This document shows, piece after piece, positions 32,791 through 41,453 of a DNA stretch of 44,382 nt. The position numbers were made by a program, and so were the translations under genes. The DNA lies in the NCBI GenBank assembly GCA_031372145.1, contig JANMKR010000137.1, forward strand, positions 1 to 44,382, in the 5' to 3' direction. The notes beneath the pieces are model-generated. The model worked only from the letters and a program-made list of their open reading frames with translations. It made no database searches and had not been told where the DNA came from. The DNA comes from CALMEC01 sp031372145 (lineage in GTDB: Bacteria; Actinomycetota; Thermoleophilia; Miltoncostaeales; Miltoncostaeaceae). How positions within the stretch are numbered: position 1 is the stretch's first letter; every line of letters starts with the position of its first letter.

Positions 32791-33435
32791 TCAGTCGTTT
32801 CGGACGTATCTGTAGTGCGCCACGGCCGGTGAGCTGACCAGTTCGACGCAGTCGTACCCGTCGGGGGCGCCATCGAGGTTGTCGAACAAGCGGGAGCCGG
32901 CGCCCAGGAATATCGGAACCACGTGGATCTCCATCTGGTCGATCAGGCGCTTGCGCAGACACTCCTGCGCGGTCTCGGCGCCGCCGCCGAGCGTGACGTC
33001 CTTGCCGTCCGCCGCCTGCATCGCGCGTTCGAGGGCGGTTTCGATGCCATCCGTCACGAAGTGGAACGTCGTACCACCCTGCATCTGGACCGACTCGCGA
33101 GGGTGGTGCGTCAGGACGAACACCGGAGTGTGAAACGGCGGGTCGTCTCCCCACCATCCCGTCCACGGATCGTCGCCCCAATCGGTGCGGACCGGCCCAA
33201 ACATGTTGCGGCCCATGATGGTGGCCCCGACGTTCTCGTTCCACGAGGCGACGATGTCGTCGTCGATCCCGGTCTCGCCTCCTTCCATTCCGAACCTCGT
33301 GCGGAAGCTGCGCGTCGCGAACGCCCAGTCGTGCAAGGCCATGCCACCTTCGCCAAGTGGATTCTCGAGGCTCTGTCGAGGCCCGGCCACGTATCCGTCG
33401 AGCGACATCGTCATGTTGAACTTGAGCTTCGCCAT
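32791..33435 (-). CDS. RibD C-terminal (dihydrofolate-reductase-like) family protein
   Basis: A 214-residue cytoplasmic protein: FNMTMSLDGYVAGP at the start, ATIMGRNMFGP, PVFVLTHHPRESV, VTLGGGAETAQECLRKRLIDQMEIHVVPIFLGAGSRLFD. These match the pyrimidine/dihydrofolate-reductase-like fold of RibD_C proteins, NAD(P)H-dependent reductases of often unknown substrate. AGGAGG 6 bases before the ATG at 33435 fixes the start. It follows the DUF5069 gene by 22 bases on the same strand, so the two may be cotranscribed. Confidence 0.9.
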   Translation of the reverse strand: MAKLKFNMTMSLDGYVAGPRQSLENPLGEGGMALHDWAFATRSFRTRFGMEGGETGIDDDIVASWNENVGATIMGRNMFGPVRTDWGDDPWTGWWGDDPPFHTPVFVLTHHPRESVQMQGGTTFHFVTDGIETALERAMQAADGKDVTLGGGAETAQECLRKRLIDQMEIHVVPIFLGAGSRLFDNLDGAPDGYDCVELVSSPAVAHYRYVRND

Positions 33436-33457
33436 CGGGACCTCCTGTCGGTCGTGT

Positions 33458-33836
33458 TCAGGATTGGAGTTCGTCTTCGAAGGCGACCGGGTCGAACTGC
33501 GCGGCGGCCGCTGGGGCCGGCGCCGGCATCGATCAGCCCGGTCAGAAGGTCCTGCGCGGTGAGGGCAGCAACGGCTATGTCTGCGAACCGGTCTGCCCCG
33601 AGTCCCAGAAGACCGAGCAGGCGACGGTCGACCGGGCACGGGGAGAGGTAGTCGCCGAGCGTGCCGGCGCGAGCGGCGCGCGCCTTGTCGGTCATCCGCG
33701 GCAGCCACGGGTAGCCCCCGAGCGTGGCCGTCATGGGGCTCGGGGTGTCGACCATGAGGTCGTGCGTTCGCAACATCCCACCGTTCGGTGGCCGACCCGA
33801 AGGGGCATGCGGCTGCCGTCCGTCCGCGTCATTCAT
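33458..33836 (-). CDS. DUF5069 family protein, frameshifted near its C-terminus
   Basis: About 125 residues when corrected. The N-terminal part shows GGYPWLPRMTDKARAARAGT, DYLSPCPVDRRLLGLLGLG and TAQDLLTGLIDAG, the DUF5069 pattern (Pro-Arg, Asp-Lys-Arg-Ala, Cys-Pro-x-Asp). As written the frame then turns arginine-rich and runs into the RibD gene. Removing one base from the GGGG run at 33513-33516 (CCCC on the coding strand) gives AGPAAAAQFDPVAFEDELQS and a stop at 33458, just upstream of the next gene. Family function unknown. ATG 33836 has AAAGGA about 11 bases upstream. Divergent from dinB. Confidence 0.6.
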
Positions 33837-33948
33837 GTCTGTCGCATCCTTTCTCGCCGCCCGATGCAGAGCGTGCCATTTCGTGTCGCTTCCTGCATCG
33901 AAATCTGATCGAGGTCCACGGCGCACAGCCGGCAACGTACGTGTCGAG

Positions 33949-33962
33949 CGAACACATGTTCG
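33949..33962. promoter_or_regulatory. LexA/SOS box
   Basis: CGAACACATGTTCG is a perfect palindrome of the actinobacterial/Gram-positive LexA type. It ends one base before the -10-like TACGAT and 13 bases before the dinB ATG, so LexA bound here would block the dinB promoter. It could also affect the divergent DUF5069 gene. Confidence 0.9.
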
Positions 33963-33963
33963 C

Positions 33964-33969
33964 TACGAT
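33964..33969 (+). promoter_or_regulatory. -10-like TACGAT, leaderless start of dinB
   Basis: TACGAT ends 6 bases before the ATG at 33976, directly adjoining the LexA box. Confidence 0.6.
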
Positions 33970-33975
33970 GACGCG

Positions 33976-35263
33976 ATGGCAGTTGAAGGCGCGTCGATCC
34001 TGCATGCCGACCTCGACGCGTTCTACGCATCGGTCGAGCAACTGCTTGACCCGGGGCTGCGTGGCCGGCCGGTGGCGGTGGGCGGCGGGGTGGTGCTGGC
34101 CGCATCGTACGAGGCGAAGCGCTTCGGCGTGTCGGGTGGGATGGCCGGGTGGCGGGCCCGCGAGGCCTGCCCCGACCTGGTGTTCGTCACGGGACACTTC
34201 AAGGAGTACCAGCGACTGGGCGATCGGGTCATGGCGATCCTCGGTGAGTACACGCCCGTGGTGCAGCGGATCTCGATCGACGAGGCGTTCCTGGACGTCC
34301 GTGGCTCGCGGCGGTTGTTCGGACCACCCGCTCAGATCGCGGCGACGATTCGGGCCCGGGTGCGCGACGAGGTGGGCCTTGCGATCTCGGTGGGTGCCGC
34401 CCGCACCAAACACCTGGCCAAGATCGCGTCGCAGGTGGCCAAGCCGGACGGGCTGGTTGTGGTCGATCCCGATCGTGAGCGGGAGTTCCTCGATCCGCTG
34501 CCGGTTCGGCTGGTGTGGGGTGTTGGGCCGGCGACCGAGCTTCGCCTCGCCCCGCCGGGGTATCACCACCATCGGTCAGATGGCGAGCTCGTCGCCGGAT
34601 GTGCTGGCGCGCCTGTTGGGTGGCGGGCAGGGGGCGAAGCTGCGGGCGCTTGCCAACAACGAGGACCGTCGCCAGGTGCGGCCGTCGGGCCGGGCCCGGT
34701 CGGTGGGCGCGCAGTCGGCGTTCACGCGTTCGGCCCCGACCTGCGACCTGGTCGCCGAGGTGCTGGGCCATCTGGCCGACCGCGTGGCCGGTCGTCTGCG
34801 GTCGGGTCGGCTGGCCGGCAGGACCGTGACGGTGCGGGTCCGGTTCGCCGGAATGCGCAGCGTCACCCGGTCGCTGACGGTGCAAGACCCCGTGGCATCG
34901 ACGCTCACGCTCAGGGAGTTCGCCGAGTCGCTGGTTGCACAGGCCCTCGCGGACCACCCGTCCGAGCGTGTCGTGACCCTGCTCGCGATCTCGATCGCGA
35001 ACCTGGTGGACGAGCCGGCCGTACAACTGGAGCTCCCCGTCGCAGACGACGATCCGCACCGTCTCGGCTCACCATCCGGGGTCGCCCGTTTGGCGGTGGA
35101 TCGCTCCATGGACGTCGTGCGCACGCGGTTCGGCCGGCAGGCGGTGGGCTACGCGGCTGTCGCGCTCTCGGAGCGGGGAGTCGTGTCGGACGAGTTCCGG
35201 GAGCTGGCCGAACACGATCCGCGTGGCAGCGACCCGAGCGCGTCGTACGCCCCCGGGGCGTGA
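33976..35263 (+). CDS. dinB: DNA polymerase IV (Y family), frameshifted
   Basis: Error-prone translesion polymerase. The start ILHADLDAFYASVEQ with the metal Asp residues, VVLAASYEAKRFGV, ISIDEAFLDV with the catalytic Asp-Glu pair, and SVGAARTKHLAKIASQVAKPDG are all present. At GVGPATELRL the frame breaks: a run of four C at 34550-34553 has one base too many. Dropping one gives ARRGITTIGQMA and then the rest of the thumb and little-finger domains (VLARLLGGGQGAKLRAL, TRSAPTCDLVAEVLGHLA, LTVQDPVASTLTLREFAESL) to the stop at 35261-35263, for 428 residues in all. Without correction the enzyme is truncated in effect. LexA-controlled. Confidence 0.92.
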
Positions 35264-35353
35264 CAACCGATGGTCTCGACGAATCCGCGCGCCACGCGAT
35301 GGCTCGTGGGGGTAGGGTCGTTATTGCGGCAAACAACATCAGGGGAGGTATTC

Positions 35354-35716
35354 ATGGCCGAGTTGGAGGTACGCAACCACGACCAGGCGGATGAGACCCG
35401 CCTCTTCGTGGACAAGGGCCGGGTTGAGATCGTGAAGCTGGCCGGAGGAACAGTCGGACGGGGGACGTTCGAGCCGGGCTGGCGTTGGTCGGAGCACGTC
35501 AAGCCGATCGCCGGGACCGAGAGCTGCCAGGCGCCGCACATGGGCTACTGCATCTCGGGGCGGATGGTGGTACGGATGGACGACGGGACCGAGAAGGAGA
35601 TCGGTCCGGGCGATGTGATCGTCATCCCGCCGGGCCACGACGCCTGGGTCGTGGGGGACGAGGCCTGCGTTCAGGTCGACTTCACCGGCATGGAGACCTA
35701 CGCCAAGAAGGCGTAG
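35354..35716 (+). CDS. Cupin domain protein
   Basis: A 120-residue single cupin: GRGTFEPGWRWSEHVKPIAG followed by CQAPHMGYCISGRMVVRMDDG and IGPGDVIVIPPGHDAWVVGDE. The first cupin motif has an incomplete His/Glu metal set (W-x-E-H ... H-x-G), the second G-D-x4-P-x-G-H-D-A is good. Possible sugar- or small-molecule-binding role; no catalytic assignment. AGGGGAGG 5-12 bases before the ATG fixes the start. Confidence 0.8.
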   Translation: MAELEVRNHDQADETRLFVDKGRVEIVKLAGGTVGRGTFEPGWRWSEHVKPIAGTESCQAPHMGYCISGRMVVRMDDGTEKEIGPGDVIVIPPGHDAWVVGDEACVQVDFTGMETYAKKA

Positions 35717-35736
35717 CCGGCCGCCAGGGGGCGTCT

Positions 35737-35970
35737 TTGGGTGACTACCTGTCGCAGTCACGCGATGACGGCGGCCTCGCGCTCGGAACGGTGGGAACCA
35801 GCGTCATCTTCCTGCTTGCCATCTCGGGTGCGGTCATCTCCCTGACCAGGACCAAGGTCGATCAGGCTGAGGTTCAACTGGACGCGTCGACGGGTGGCCC
35901 GCCGGAGGCCGCCCCCCATCACCACCCGCACGGGTCGCGTCCCTTCGAGCCGGGTATCGAGGTGGAGTGA
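35737..35970 (+). CDS. Small single-span membrane protein
   Basis: About 77 residues, TTG start at 35737 with AGGGGGCG just upstream. One hydrophobic helix (GTVGTSVIFLLAISGAVISL) is followed by a charged region and a His/Pro-rich tail (EAAPHHHPHGSRPFEPG). No family recognised. It begins 20 bases after the cupin stop on the same strand and ends 29 bases before the histidine kinase stop on the other strand. The existence of the gene rests on the clean helix and tail, not on any motif. Confidence 0.5.
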   Translation: MGDYLSQSRDDGGLALGTVGTSVIFLLAISGAVISLTRTKVDQAEVQLDASTGGPPEAAPHHHPHGSRPFEPGIEVE

Positions 35971-35999
35971 CCCGTGGCGTCGGCGATGTGGACGTGCCG

Positions 36000-37349
36000 C
36001 TACCGGGCAAGCGGCAGGGTCAGTGTGAAGTCGCCGCCCGTCGTGGCGGGTCGCACCGTGATCTCGCCGCCGCCGGCGCTTCGCGCGAGCCGTCGGGCGA
36101 GGCTGAGCCCGAGCCCCGCTCCGTCGGCTCTGCCCGCTGCGGCCTCACCCCTGGCGCCCGGCTCGAAGATGTCGGAGGCCTCCTCGGTCGGGACGCCTGG
36201 ACCGTCGTCGACCACATGGATCGTCGCGGTCGAGATATCGCGCACGAGCGATACGTCGACGACCGATCGTCCGTAGCGCACCGCGTTGTCGATGAGCGGC
36301 TGGATCATCCGCTCGATGAGATCCTGATCCGCCGCGATTCGGGTGGGCTCGGGCGGGAGCGTCACGCAAAGGTCGACGCTGCCGGCGTGGGGGCGGGCGT
36401 TGTCGACGGCCTGCTGGACTGCACCCCGTGCGTCGCAGGTGACGTTGCTGAGGCCTGCCTCCTGCCGCGCCGCGGCGACGAGGGCATCGACGGTGCGGGT
36501 CATCTCGTCGGCGTTGCGGCTGATGGCGGCGAGCGCCGATCGGTACTGGTCCGGTGACCGGTCGCGCCGAAGCATCAGGTCGGCCTCTCCAGCGATTCGG
36601 GCGAGGGGCGTGCGCAGCTCATGGGAGAGCTCGGCGGTGAATCGCTGCTCGTGGCGCAGGCTCGCGGCGATGCGGGTCAGCAGGCCGTCGAGCGTGGTGG
36701 CCAGGCGGGTGATCTCGTCATAGGGCTCGCCCAGGTCGAACCGGCGATCGATGTCGTGTTCGCTCCATGCGGCGGCGTCGGCGGTCATCCGCGAAACCGG
36801 CCGCAGGGCACGGCCGAGCATCCAGTGCGACAGCAGGGCGATGGCCACAAGCAGCAGGCCCGCCAGGATGAGCGATCCCGTCAGGGCCGTGTCGCGCGTC
36901 TGGTCATACGGTTCGAGCGAGACCGCGGCGACGACGGTTCCGTAGCGGGTGCCGTTCTCCACCACCGGAAGCGCATAGAGCCGCCTCGTCCCCAGCAGGT
37001 CCCGGGAGCGTTCGGGGCCGTCCGCCAGGGAACGGGCGAGGTCGTGCACTTCCTGAGCCACGCGGCGGGTGCTCGGTGCTTCGAGGGTGTGTGTCCCGGC
37101 GAACACCCAGACCTCGCTGTCGAGCGTGCCCTCGTCGAGGGTCTCGCGGGTGACGATCGTTCCGCCTTGGATATCGATCGCGGAGAGCTCGGCCTCGGCC
37201 TGCGCCTTGGCGCGCGACGTCGCGTTCGCCGAGAGTTGGCGTGCGAGCAGCACGCTGAATGCCGTCACCGCCACCGCCAGCGCGAGGGCGACGACGCCAA
37301 CGATCGTCGCGAGCAGGCGCGAGCGCACTCCGAGGCGTGGCCGGTTCAT
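36000..37349 (-). CDS. Two-component sensor histidine kinase
   Basis: A 449-residue membrane kinase: TM1 (residues 11-36), an external domain of about 120 residues, TM2 (157-178), HAMP, then the phospho-acceptor region FTAELSHELRTPL with His243, N-box QPLIDNAVRYG, G1 DDGPGVP and G2 GAGLGLSLARR. It forms a pair with the OmpR-type regulator encoded just before it, overlapping by 4 bases (ATGA). It is the last gene of the operon that starts at 43772, so the sensor and its ABC/FtsX module are made together. Confidence 0.94.
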   Translation of the reverse strand: MNRPRLGVRSRLLATIVGVVALALAVAVTAFSVLLARQLSANATSRAKAQAEAELSAIDIQGGTIVTRETLDEGTLDSEVWVFAGTHTLEAPSTRRVAQEVHDLARSLADGPERSRDLLGTRRLYALPVVENGTRYGTVVAAVSLEPYDQTRDTALTGSLILAGLLLVAIALLSHWMLGRALRPVSRMTADAAAWSEHDIDRRFDLGEPYDEITRLATTLDGLLTRIAASLRHEQRFTAELSHELRTPLARIAGEADLMLRRDRSPDQYRSALAAISRNADEMTRTVDALVAAARQEAGLSNVTCDARGAVQQAVDNARPHAGSVDLCVTLPPEPTRIAADQDLIERMIQPLIDNAVRYGRSVVDVSLVRDISTATIHVVDDGPGVPTEEASDIFEPGARGEAAAGRADGAGLGLSLARRLARSAGGGEITVRPATTGGDFTLTLPLAR

Positions 37350-38014
37350 CGGAGGGAGTAGCCGACGCCGTGGACGGTGGCGATCTCAGGCGCGTCAGGC
37401 AGCACAGCGAGCTTTCGTCGCAGTCGGGCGACGTACACGTCGAGGGTGTTGTCGTGGACGATCGCTCCGTGTGGCCAGCCCGCCTGGACGAGTTGGCGGC
37501 GCCGCACCGCCGCGCCGGGAGATCCGCAGAGCGTGGCGATGAGGCGGAACTCCGTCGGGGTCAGATTGACGGTGGCTCCGTTGCAGGTGGCGGCATGGGC
37601 GCTCGGGTCCAGGCGCAGTCCGCCGACTTCGAGGCCGGGATCGTTGCCGCTGCGCTTGATCAGGGCACGCAGCCGTGCGATGAGCTCGGCGAGTGCAAAC
37701 GGCTTGGTCATGTAGTCGTCTCCTCCGGCGGCGAAGCCGGAGAGGCGGTCGGGCAGGGCGTCGCGCGCGGTGAGGAAGATCACGGGCGCTCCCACACCGC
37801 GTGCGCGAAGGGCCTGTACGACATCGCGTCCGTCGGCGTCAGGAAGGCCGATGTCCACGACCAGTGCGTCGGGATCGGTACCCTCGATTCGTCGCAGCAA
37901 CTCCTCCGCGGTTGCCGTGGCGGTCACGCGGAAGCCCTCTTCCTTCAGCCCGCGACTGACGATCGAGGCGAGTTCGGTGTCGTCTTCGAGGAGGAAGATG
38001 TGAGGATCGATCAT
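37346..38014 (-). CDS. OmpR-family response regulator
   Basis: A 222-residue regulator. The receiver has D11/D12, phospho-acceptor D54 in VVDIGLPDADG, Thr82 in FLTARD and K104 in MTKPF. The C-terminal winged helix has LTPTEFRLIATL, DVYVARLRRKL and TVHGVGYSLR. It should act with the histidine kinase encoded after it. Start ATG 38014 overlaps the stop of the FtsX gene by 4 bases (ATGA), which decides the start over an in-frame upstream extension. Confidence 0.94.
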   Translation of the reverse strand: MIDPHIFLLEDDTELASIVSRGLKEEGFRVTATATAEELLRRIEGTDPDALVVDIGLPDADGRDVVQALRARGVGAPVIFLTARDALPDRLSGFAAGGDDYMTKPFALAELIARLRALIKRSGNDPGLEVGGLRLDPSAHAATCNGATVNLTPTEFRLIATLCGSPGAAVRRRQLVQAGWPHGAIVHDNTLDVYVARLRRKLAVLPDAPEIATVHGVGYSLR

Positions 38015-40713
38015 CGCTCCCGAAGTATTGCCCCAAGTGGGAGCCGGCGTATGCCGCGTACCGCGAGCGCGATCGCCACGACCCCGGCCACCACCGCCGC
38101 CCCTGAGAGGGCGCCCAGGAAGCCCCACGGGATCGCCAGTGCGTCCGGTGGTGGATCGAAGACGTGCTGGAGCATGGCGACCAGCAGCTTCGAGAGCAGC
38201 CAGCCGAGGCCGGCTGCCAGGGCGAGACCGGCGGCAAGGACGATGGCCGCTTCGGACCAGAGGAAGGCGGAGGCCTGTCGCAGCGAGACGCCGAGCGCGG
38301 TCATCGTGGCGAACTCGCGTCGTCGCTCCGCCAGCCCGAGTCCGACGAACAGGCCCATCGCGCCTGCTGCCAGCAGAACCGCAAAGACGCTCTCGATCCT
38401 GGCGATGCCCGTCAGGTCGACGGTCGTGATGGAGCTGACGGTCTGCTGGGTCTGCTCACGGATGTTTCGGACCGAGACGCCATTGCCCCTCGTGGCGGCG
38501 GCCACCCGCGCCGCCACTGTGGTGGGGTCCTTTGACGTCGAGGCGAGTACGACGTTGGCGCCGCCGTCTCTGGCCGCCGCCTGCAGGTAGGCGAGGTTCG
38601 CAACCATGAACGAGTCCTTGGGCGCAGACGGGAACTCTTGGACGGTGCCAACCACGTGGAACGGCGTCACGCGGAACCTGCCGGTTGCGCGGTCGAGCAC
38701 CCTGAGCTTCAGGAGATCACCGGGGGCGAGCGAGTAGTCGGTGATCGTCTCCTTCGACACGAGGATGCCGTCGGGACGCTGCTGCAGGCGGGCGAGCATC
38801 TGGGCTGCGGTGCCACCGATGAAGTACGAGTCACGCAGCTTCGTCGCCTGCCTGATGCTCGCCGCGTCGATGCCGTAGGTGTCCTGCAGATCCGGCCCGA
38901 CGTATGCGTAGGAGTGGTCGACCGGGCTCGTCGCGCGCACTCCGTCGATTGAGGCGATCGTGCGTCCGAGCGCCTTGCTCGCGACGACGCCGGGTGGCGC
39001 GGTGGCGACGACATCGGCGCCAAGCGTCAGCTCGGCGTCAACCACGGCCTGCTGGTTGTAGGTGGCCGTGAAGACACCCAGGTTGACTCCGAACGCCAAG
39101 AGCAAGCCGACCAGCACAAGGCCTCGGTTGATCGCCGCCCCACGCCGGCTGGCGCTCGCCAGCAGAAAGCCCCAAGGGGTCGTCGGTCGGTTGCCCGCGC
39201 CGCGCCCGGCGAGCCAGGCGACCGCTCGACCGCGCAACCGGACGAGAAGCAAGGTAGCGCCGAGCCACAACAGGGCCGGGGCGAAGAACATGTAGATCGA
39301 CAGGGAGAGCGTCGGGTTGGAGTCCGGGTTGACCACGGCGGAGAACCCGGTCCGGGCCGTCAGCCAATAAATGAGGCTGCTGACCGCAAGCGCAATGAGG
39401 TCCAGATACAGGCGCTGCCAGAGCGGGGTCCGCATCCGGGCCTCGCCGTGACGCGCATCGCCGACCGCGCCGGCAAAGGCACGCGCGCCCGCTCCGACAC
39501 GGGCTGCGAATGCACCGACCCAGGCCAGCGCGACGCACACCCCGATCACAACCGCCGTCCGCGTAGGGGTCAGGCCCACCCCGTCGGGGATCAAGAGCCA
39601 TGTGGCGACGACGGCGAGTCCCGCGCCGACGAGTCCGGCGAGCAGGCCGAGCATCCCGCTCTCCAATAGCGCCAAGCGCACCACGTCACGGCGCGACGCC
39701 CCTCGCGCGCGCAGAAGCAGCAGGTCACGCCGGTCCCGATCCGCGGTCCCGAGGGCTGCCAGATAGGCGAGTCCCAGGGCGATGAGTCCGCCGGGGACGG
39801 CGAGCATGATGTAGAGCGTCTGCGCGTAGAGGGCGTCGCCGGTCGCGGTGGCAAGCGCCTCCGACAGGTTGTCGACGAACTGCACCTGACCGGTCAGCGC
39901 CCGCTCAACCCGATTGCGCACCTGCCCCGCCCGGGTGCGGGCCTGAGCCGGGGAGGCGCCGAGACCACCCGGGTCGACCTGCGCCTGAACCTGCCACTGC
40001 ACACCGTCTTGGGCGCCCGGCACCGCCGAGGTCCCGATCGACGCCGGCGTCAGCGTCCGCAGGCTCGGGGCGTAGCTCGCGCCGAACGTGTCGAACGGCA
40101 TGATCGCGATCTGCGCGGGAGGCTGGGCCGGCGCCGGGCCAAGTTGCGGGTTGAGCGGCTGGAACAGCGTGTCAGCTGCCGTCACCAGCGCCACGCCGCT
40201 GACCCGGAACGCGATTGGAATCGCTCCTGCGCGTGGCGTGAGCATCACGGTCTCGCCGATCTGCGCCTGAAGTGTCGCCGCGAGCTGCTGGTCCAGCACG
40301 ACCTGTCCGGGACGCAACCGGCCGTGGAGCAGACGGAACGTCGCGAGATGGTTCAGGTAGTCGTCGGGGACGGCCAGGACCGAGCCGACGCCCGTCCGGA
40401 TCGCACCGGTGGCCGTGGTGTGACCGGCTGCGGCGAACGGCGCCGTCGCGACCGGGGAGGCTTGCAGCACGCCTCGCTGCGCCGCGACCTGCAGCGCGAT
40501 CCGACGTGCCTGCGCCTGCGATGCGACTGGGCCCTGCCAGTCGAGCGGGACACTGCGCACCGCGCTGCCGGTCATCGTCCGGAGGGAGCTTCCGACAAAC
40601 AGCAGCATCGCGCCGATCAAGGCGGTCGCAACCGCGAGCACCATCAGACGAAGCATCGTTCGGGCGGGCGCGCGCGTCAGGCCTGCCGTTGCCAGGCGTA
40701 CGGAGCCGCTCAT
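38011..40713 (-). CDS. FtsX-like (MacB-type) ABC transporter permease
   Basis: A 900-residue membrane protein with two FtsX-type halves. The N-terminus has a TM (MLRLMVLAVATALIGAMLLF), then a large external domain, then TMs around ALYAQTLYIMLAVPGGLIAL and LGLLAGLVGAGLAVVATWLL; further helices follow, with another external domain and the final set (VFAVLLAAGAMGLFVGLGLA; AIVLAAGLALAAGLGWLLSK; AALSGAAVVAGVVAIALAV). Such permeases usually transmit mechanical force rather than move a solute. It has two cognate-looking ATPases in the same operon. It overlaps its ATPase neighbour by 4 bases and the response regulator by 4. Confidence 0.9.
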   Translation of the reverse strand: MSGSVRLATAGLTRAPARTMLRLMVLAVATALIGAMLLFVGSSLRTMTGSAVRSVPLDWQGPVASQAQARRIALQVAAQRGVLQASPVATAPFAAAGHTTATGAIRTGVGSVLAVPDDYLNHLATFRLLHGRLRPGQVVLDQQLAATLQAQIGETVMLTPRAGAIPIAFRVSGVALVTAADTLFQPLNPQLGPAPAQPPAQIAIMPFDTFGASYAPSLRTLTPASIGTSAVPGAQDGVQWQVQAQVDPGGLGASPAQARTRAGQVRNRVERALTGQVQFVDNLSEALATATGDALYAQTLYIMLAVPGGLIALGLAYLAALGTADRDRRDLLLLRARGASRRDVVRLALLESGMLGLLAGLVGAGLAVVATWLLIPDGVGLTPTRTAVVIGVCVALAWVGAFAARVGAGARAFAGAVGDARHGEARMRTPLWQRLYLDLIALAVSSLIYWLTARTGFSAVVNPDSNPTLSLSIYMFFAPALLWLGATLLLVRLRGRAVAWLAGRGAGNRPTTPWGFLLASASRRGAAINRGLVLVGLLLAFGVNLGVFTATYNQQAVVDAELTLGADVVATAPPGVVASKALGRTIASIDGVRATSPVDHSYAYVGPDLQDTYGIDAASIRQATKLRDSYFIGGTAAQMLARLQQRPDGILVSKETITDYSLAPGDLLKLRVLDRATGRFRVTPFHVVGTVQEFPSAPKDSFMVANLAYLQAAARDGGANVVLASTSKDPTTVAARVAAATRGNGVSVRNIREQTQQTVSSITTVDLTGIARIESVFAVLLAAGAMGLFVGLGLAERRREFATMTALGVSLRQASAFLWSEAAIVLAAGLALAAGLGWLLSKLLVAMLQHVFDPPPDALAIPWGFLGALSGAAVVAGVVAIALAVRGIRRLPLGAILRER

Positions 40714-41453
40714 CGTTCGTTCACGATTCGTCCGTCGCGCAGCTCGACCAGGCGGTCGAGACCGGCGGCGACGTCCGGGTCGTGCGTTGCGATGACGAGC
40801 GCAAAGCCCGCGCGGACCTGCAGCACATCCACCAGCTCCAGCACGCGGGCGGTGGTGTCGGTGTCGAGCTGGCCCGTCGGCTCGTCGCACAGCAGAAGCC
40901 GCGGTCGTTGGGCGAGTGCGCGGGCGATGGCGACGCGCTGGGCTTCGCCTCCGGACAGTTCCGACGGCAGGCTGTCGGCCTTGCCGTCGAGTCCGACCAG
41001 CGTCAACAGCTCGAGCGCCAGATGCGCGATCCGTTCCCGCTCACCCGATGCATACGCTGCGAGAGCGACGTTCTCGTATGCGGTGAACGATGGCAGCAGG
41101 TTCGAGCCCTGGAAGACATAGGCAATCCCGCCGGCTCGTGCCCGCGTGCGCGCAGCCACATCCAGCGACGCGAGCGGTGTGCCGTCCCACATGACGGTTC
41201 CCCGCGTCGGCTCGACCAGCCCTCCGAGGGCGTGCAAGACCGTGGTCTTGCCCGATCCCGACGGACCCCACAGGGCCACAGTCTCACCCGCGGCCACGTC
41301 CAGGTCGACGGCGTCGAGCGCGACCACCCGCGCCTCGCCGGACCCGAAGACCACGGTCAGGTCTCGACACGACGCGAGCACCGCAGGAGCGTTTGCCGGC
41401 GTTGACGTCGGGACGTCCGCGGTCTCGGGCACCGGCAGCTTGGCGTTGCGCAT
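40710..41453 (-). CDS. ABC transporter ATP-binding protein (MacB/LolD-like) 1
   Basis: A 247-residue ATPase: Walker A GPSGSGKTT (63-71), FQGSNLLPSFTAYENVAL (Q-loop), signature LSGGEAQRVAIA, Walker B LLLCDEPTGQLD, His in IATHDP. Of the LolD/MacB class, which power FtsX-type permeases. It overlaps the FtsX gene by 4 bases, so it is the most direct partner. An N-terminal extension of about 28 residues precedes the nucleotide domain. The stop of the flippase-like gene shares base 41453 with its start codon (TGATG). Confidence 0.93.
   Translation of the reverse strand: MRNAKLPVPETADVPTSTPANAPAVLASCRDLTVVFGSGEARVVALDAVDLDVAAGETVALWGPSGSGKTTVLHALGGLVEPTRGTVMWDGTPLASLDVAARTRARAGGIAYVFQGSNLLPSFTAYENVALAAYASGERERIAHLALELLTLVGLDGKADSLPSELSGGEAQRVAIARALAQRPRLLLCDEPTGQLDTDTTARVLELVDVLQVRAGFALVIATHDPDVAAGLDRLVELRDGRIVNER

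Noticed and set aside
33437..33708. N-terminal extension of the RibD-type gene
   Set aside because: The added residues are arginine-rich and lie in a wrong frame of the DUF5069 gene; a strong ribosome site supports 33435.
35264..35394. Extension of dinB to 35394 in the uncorrected frame
   Set aside because: It results only from the frameshift at 34550-34553; the little-finger domain is in the other frame and stops at 35263.
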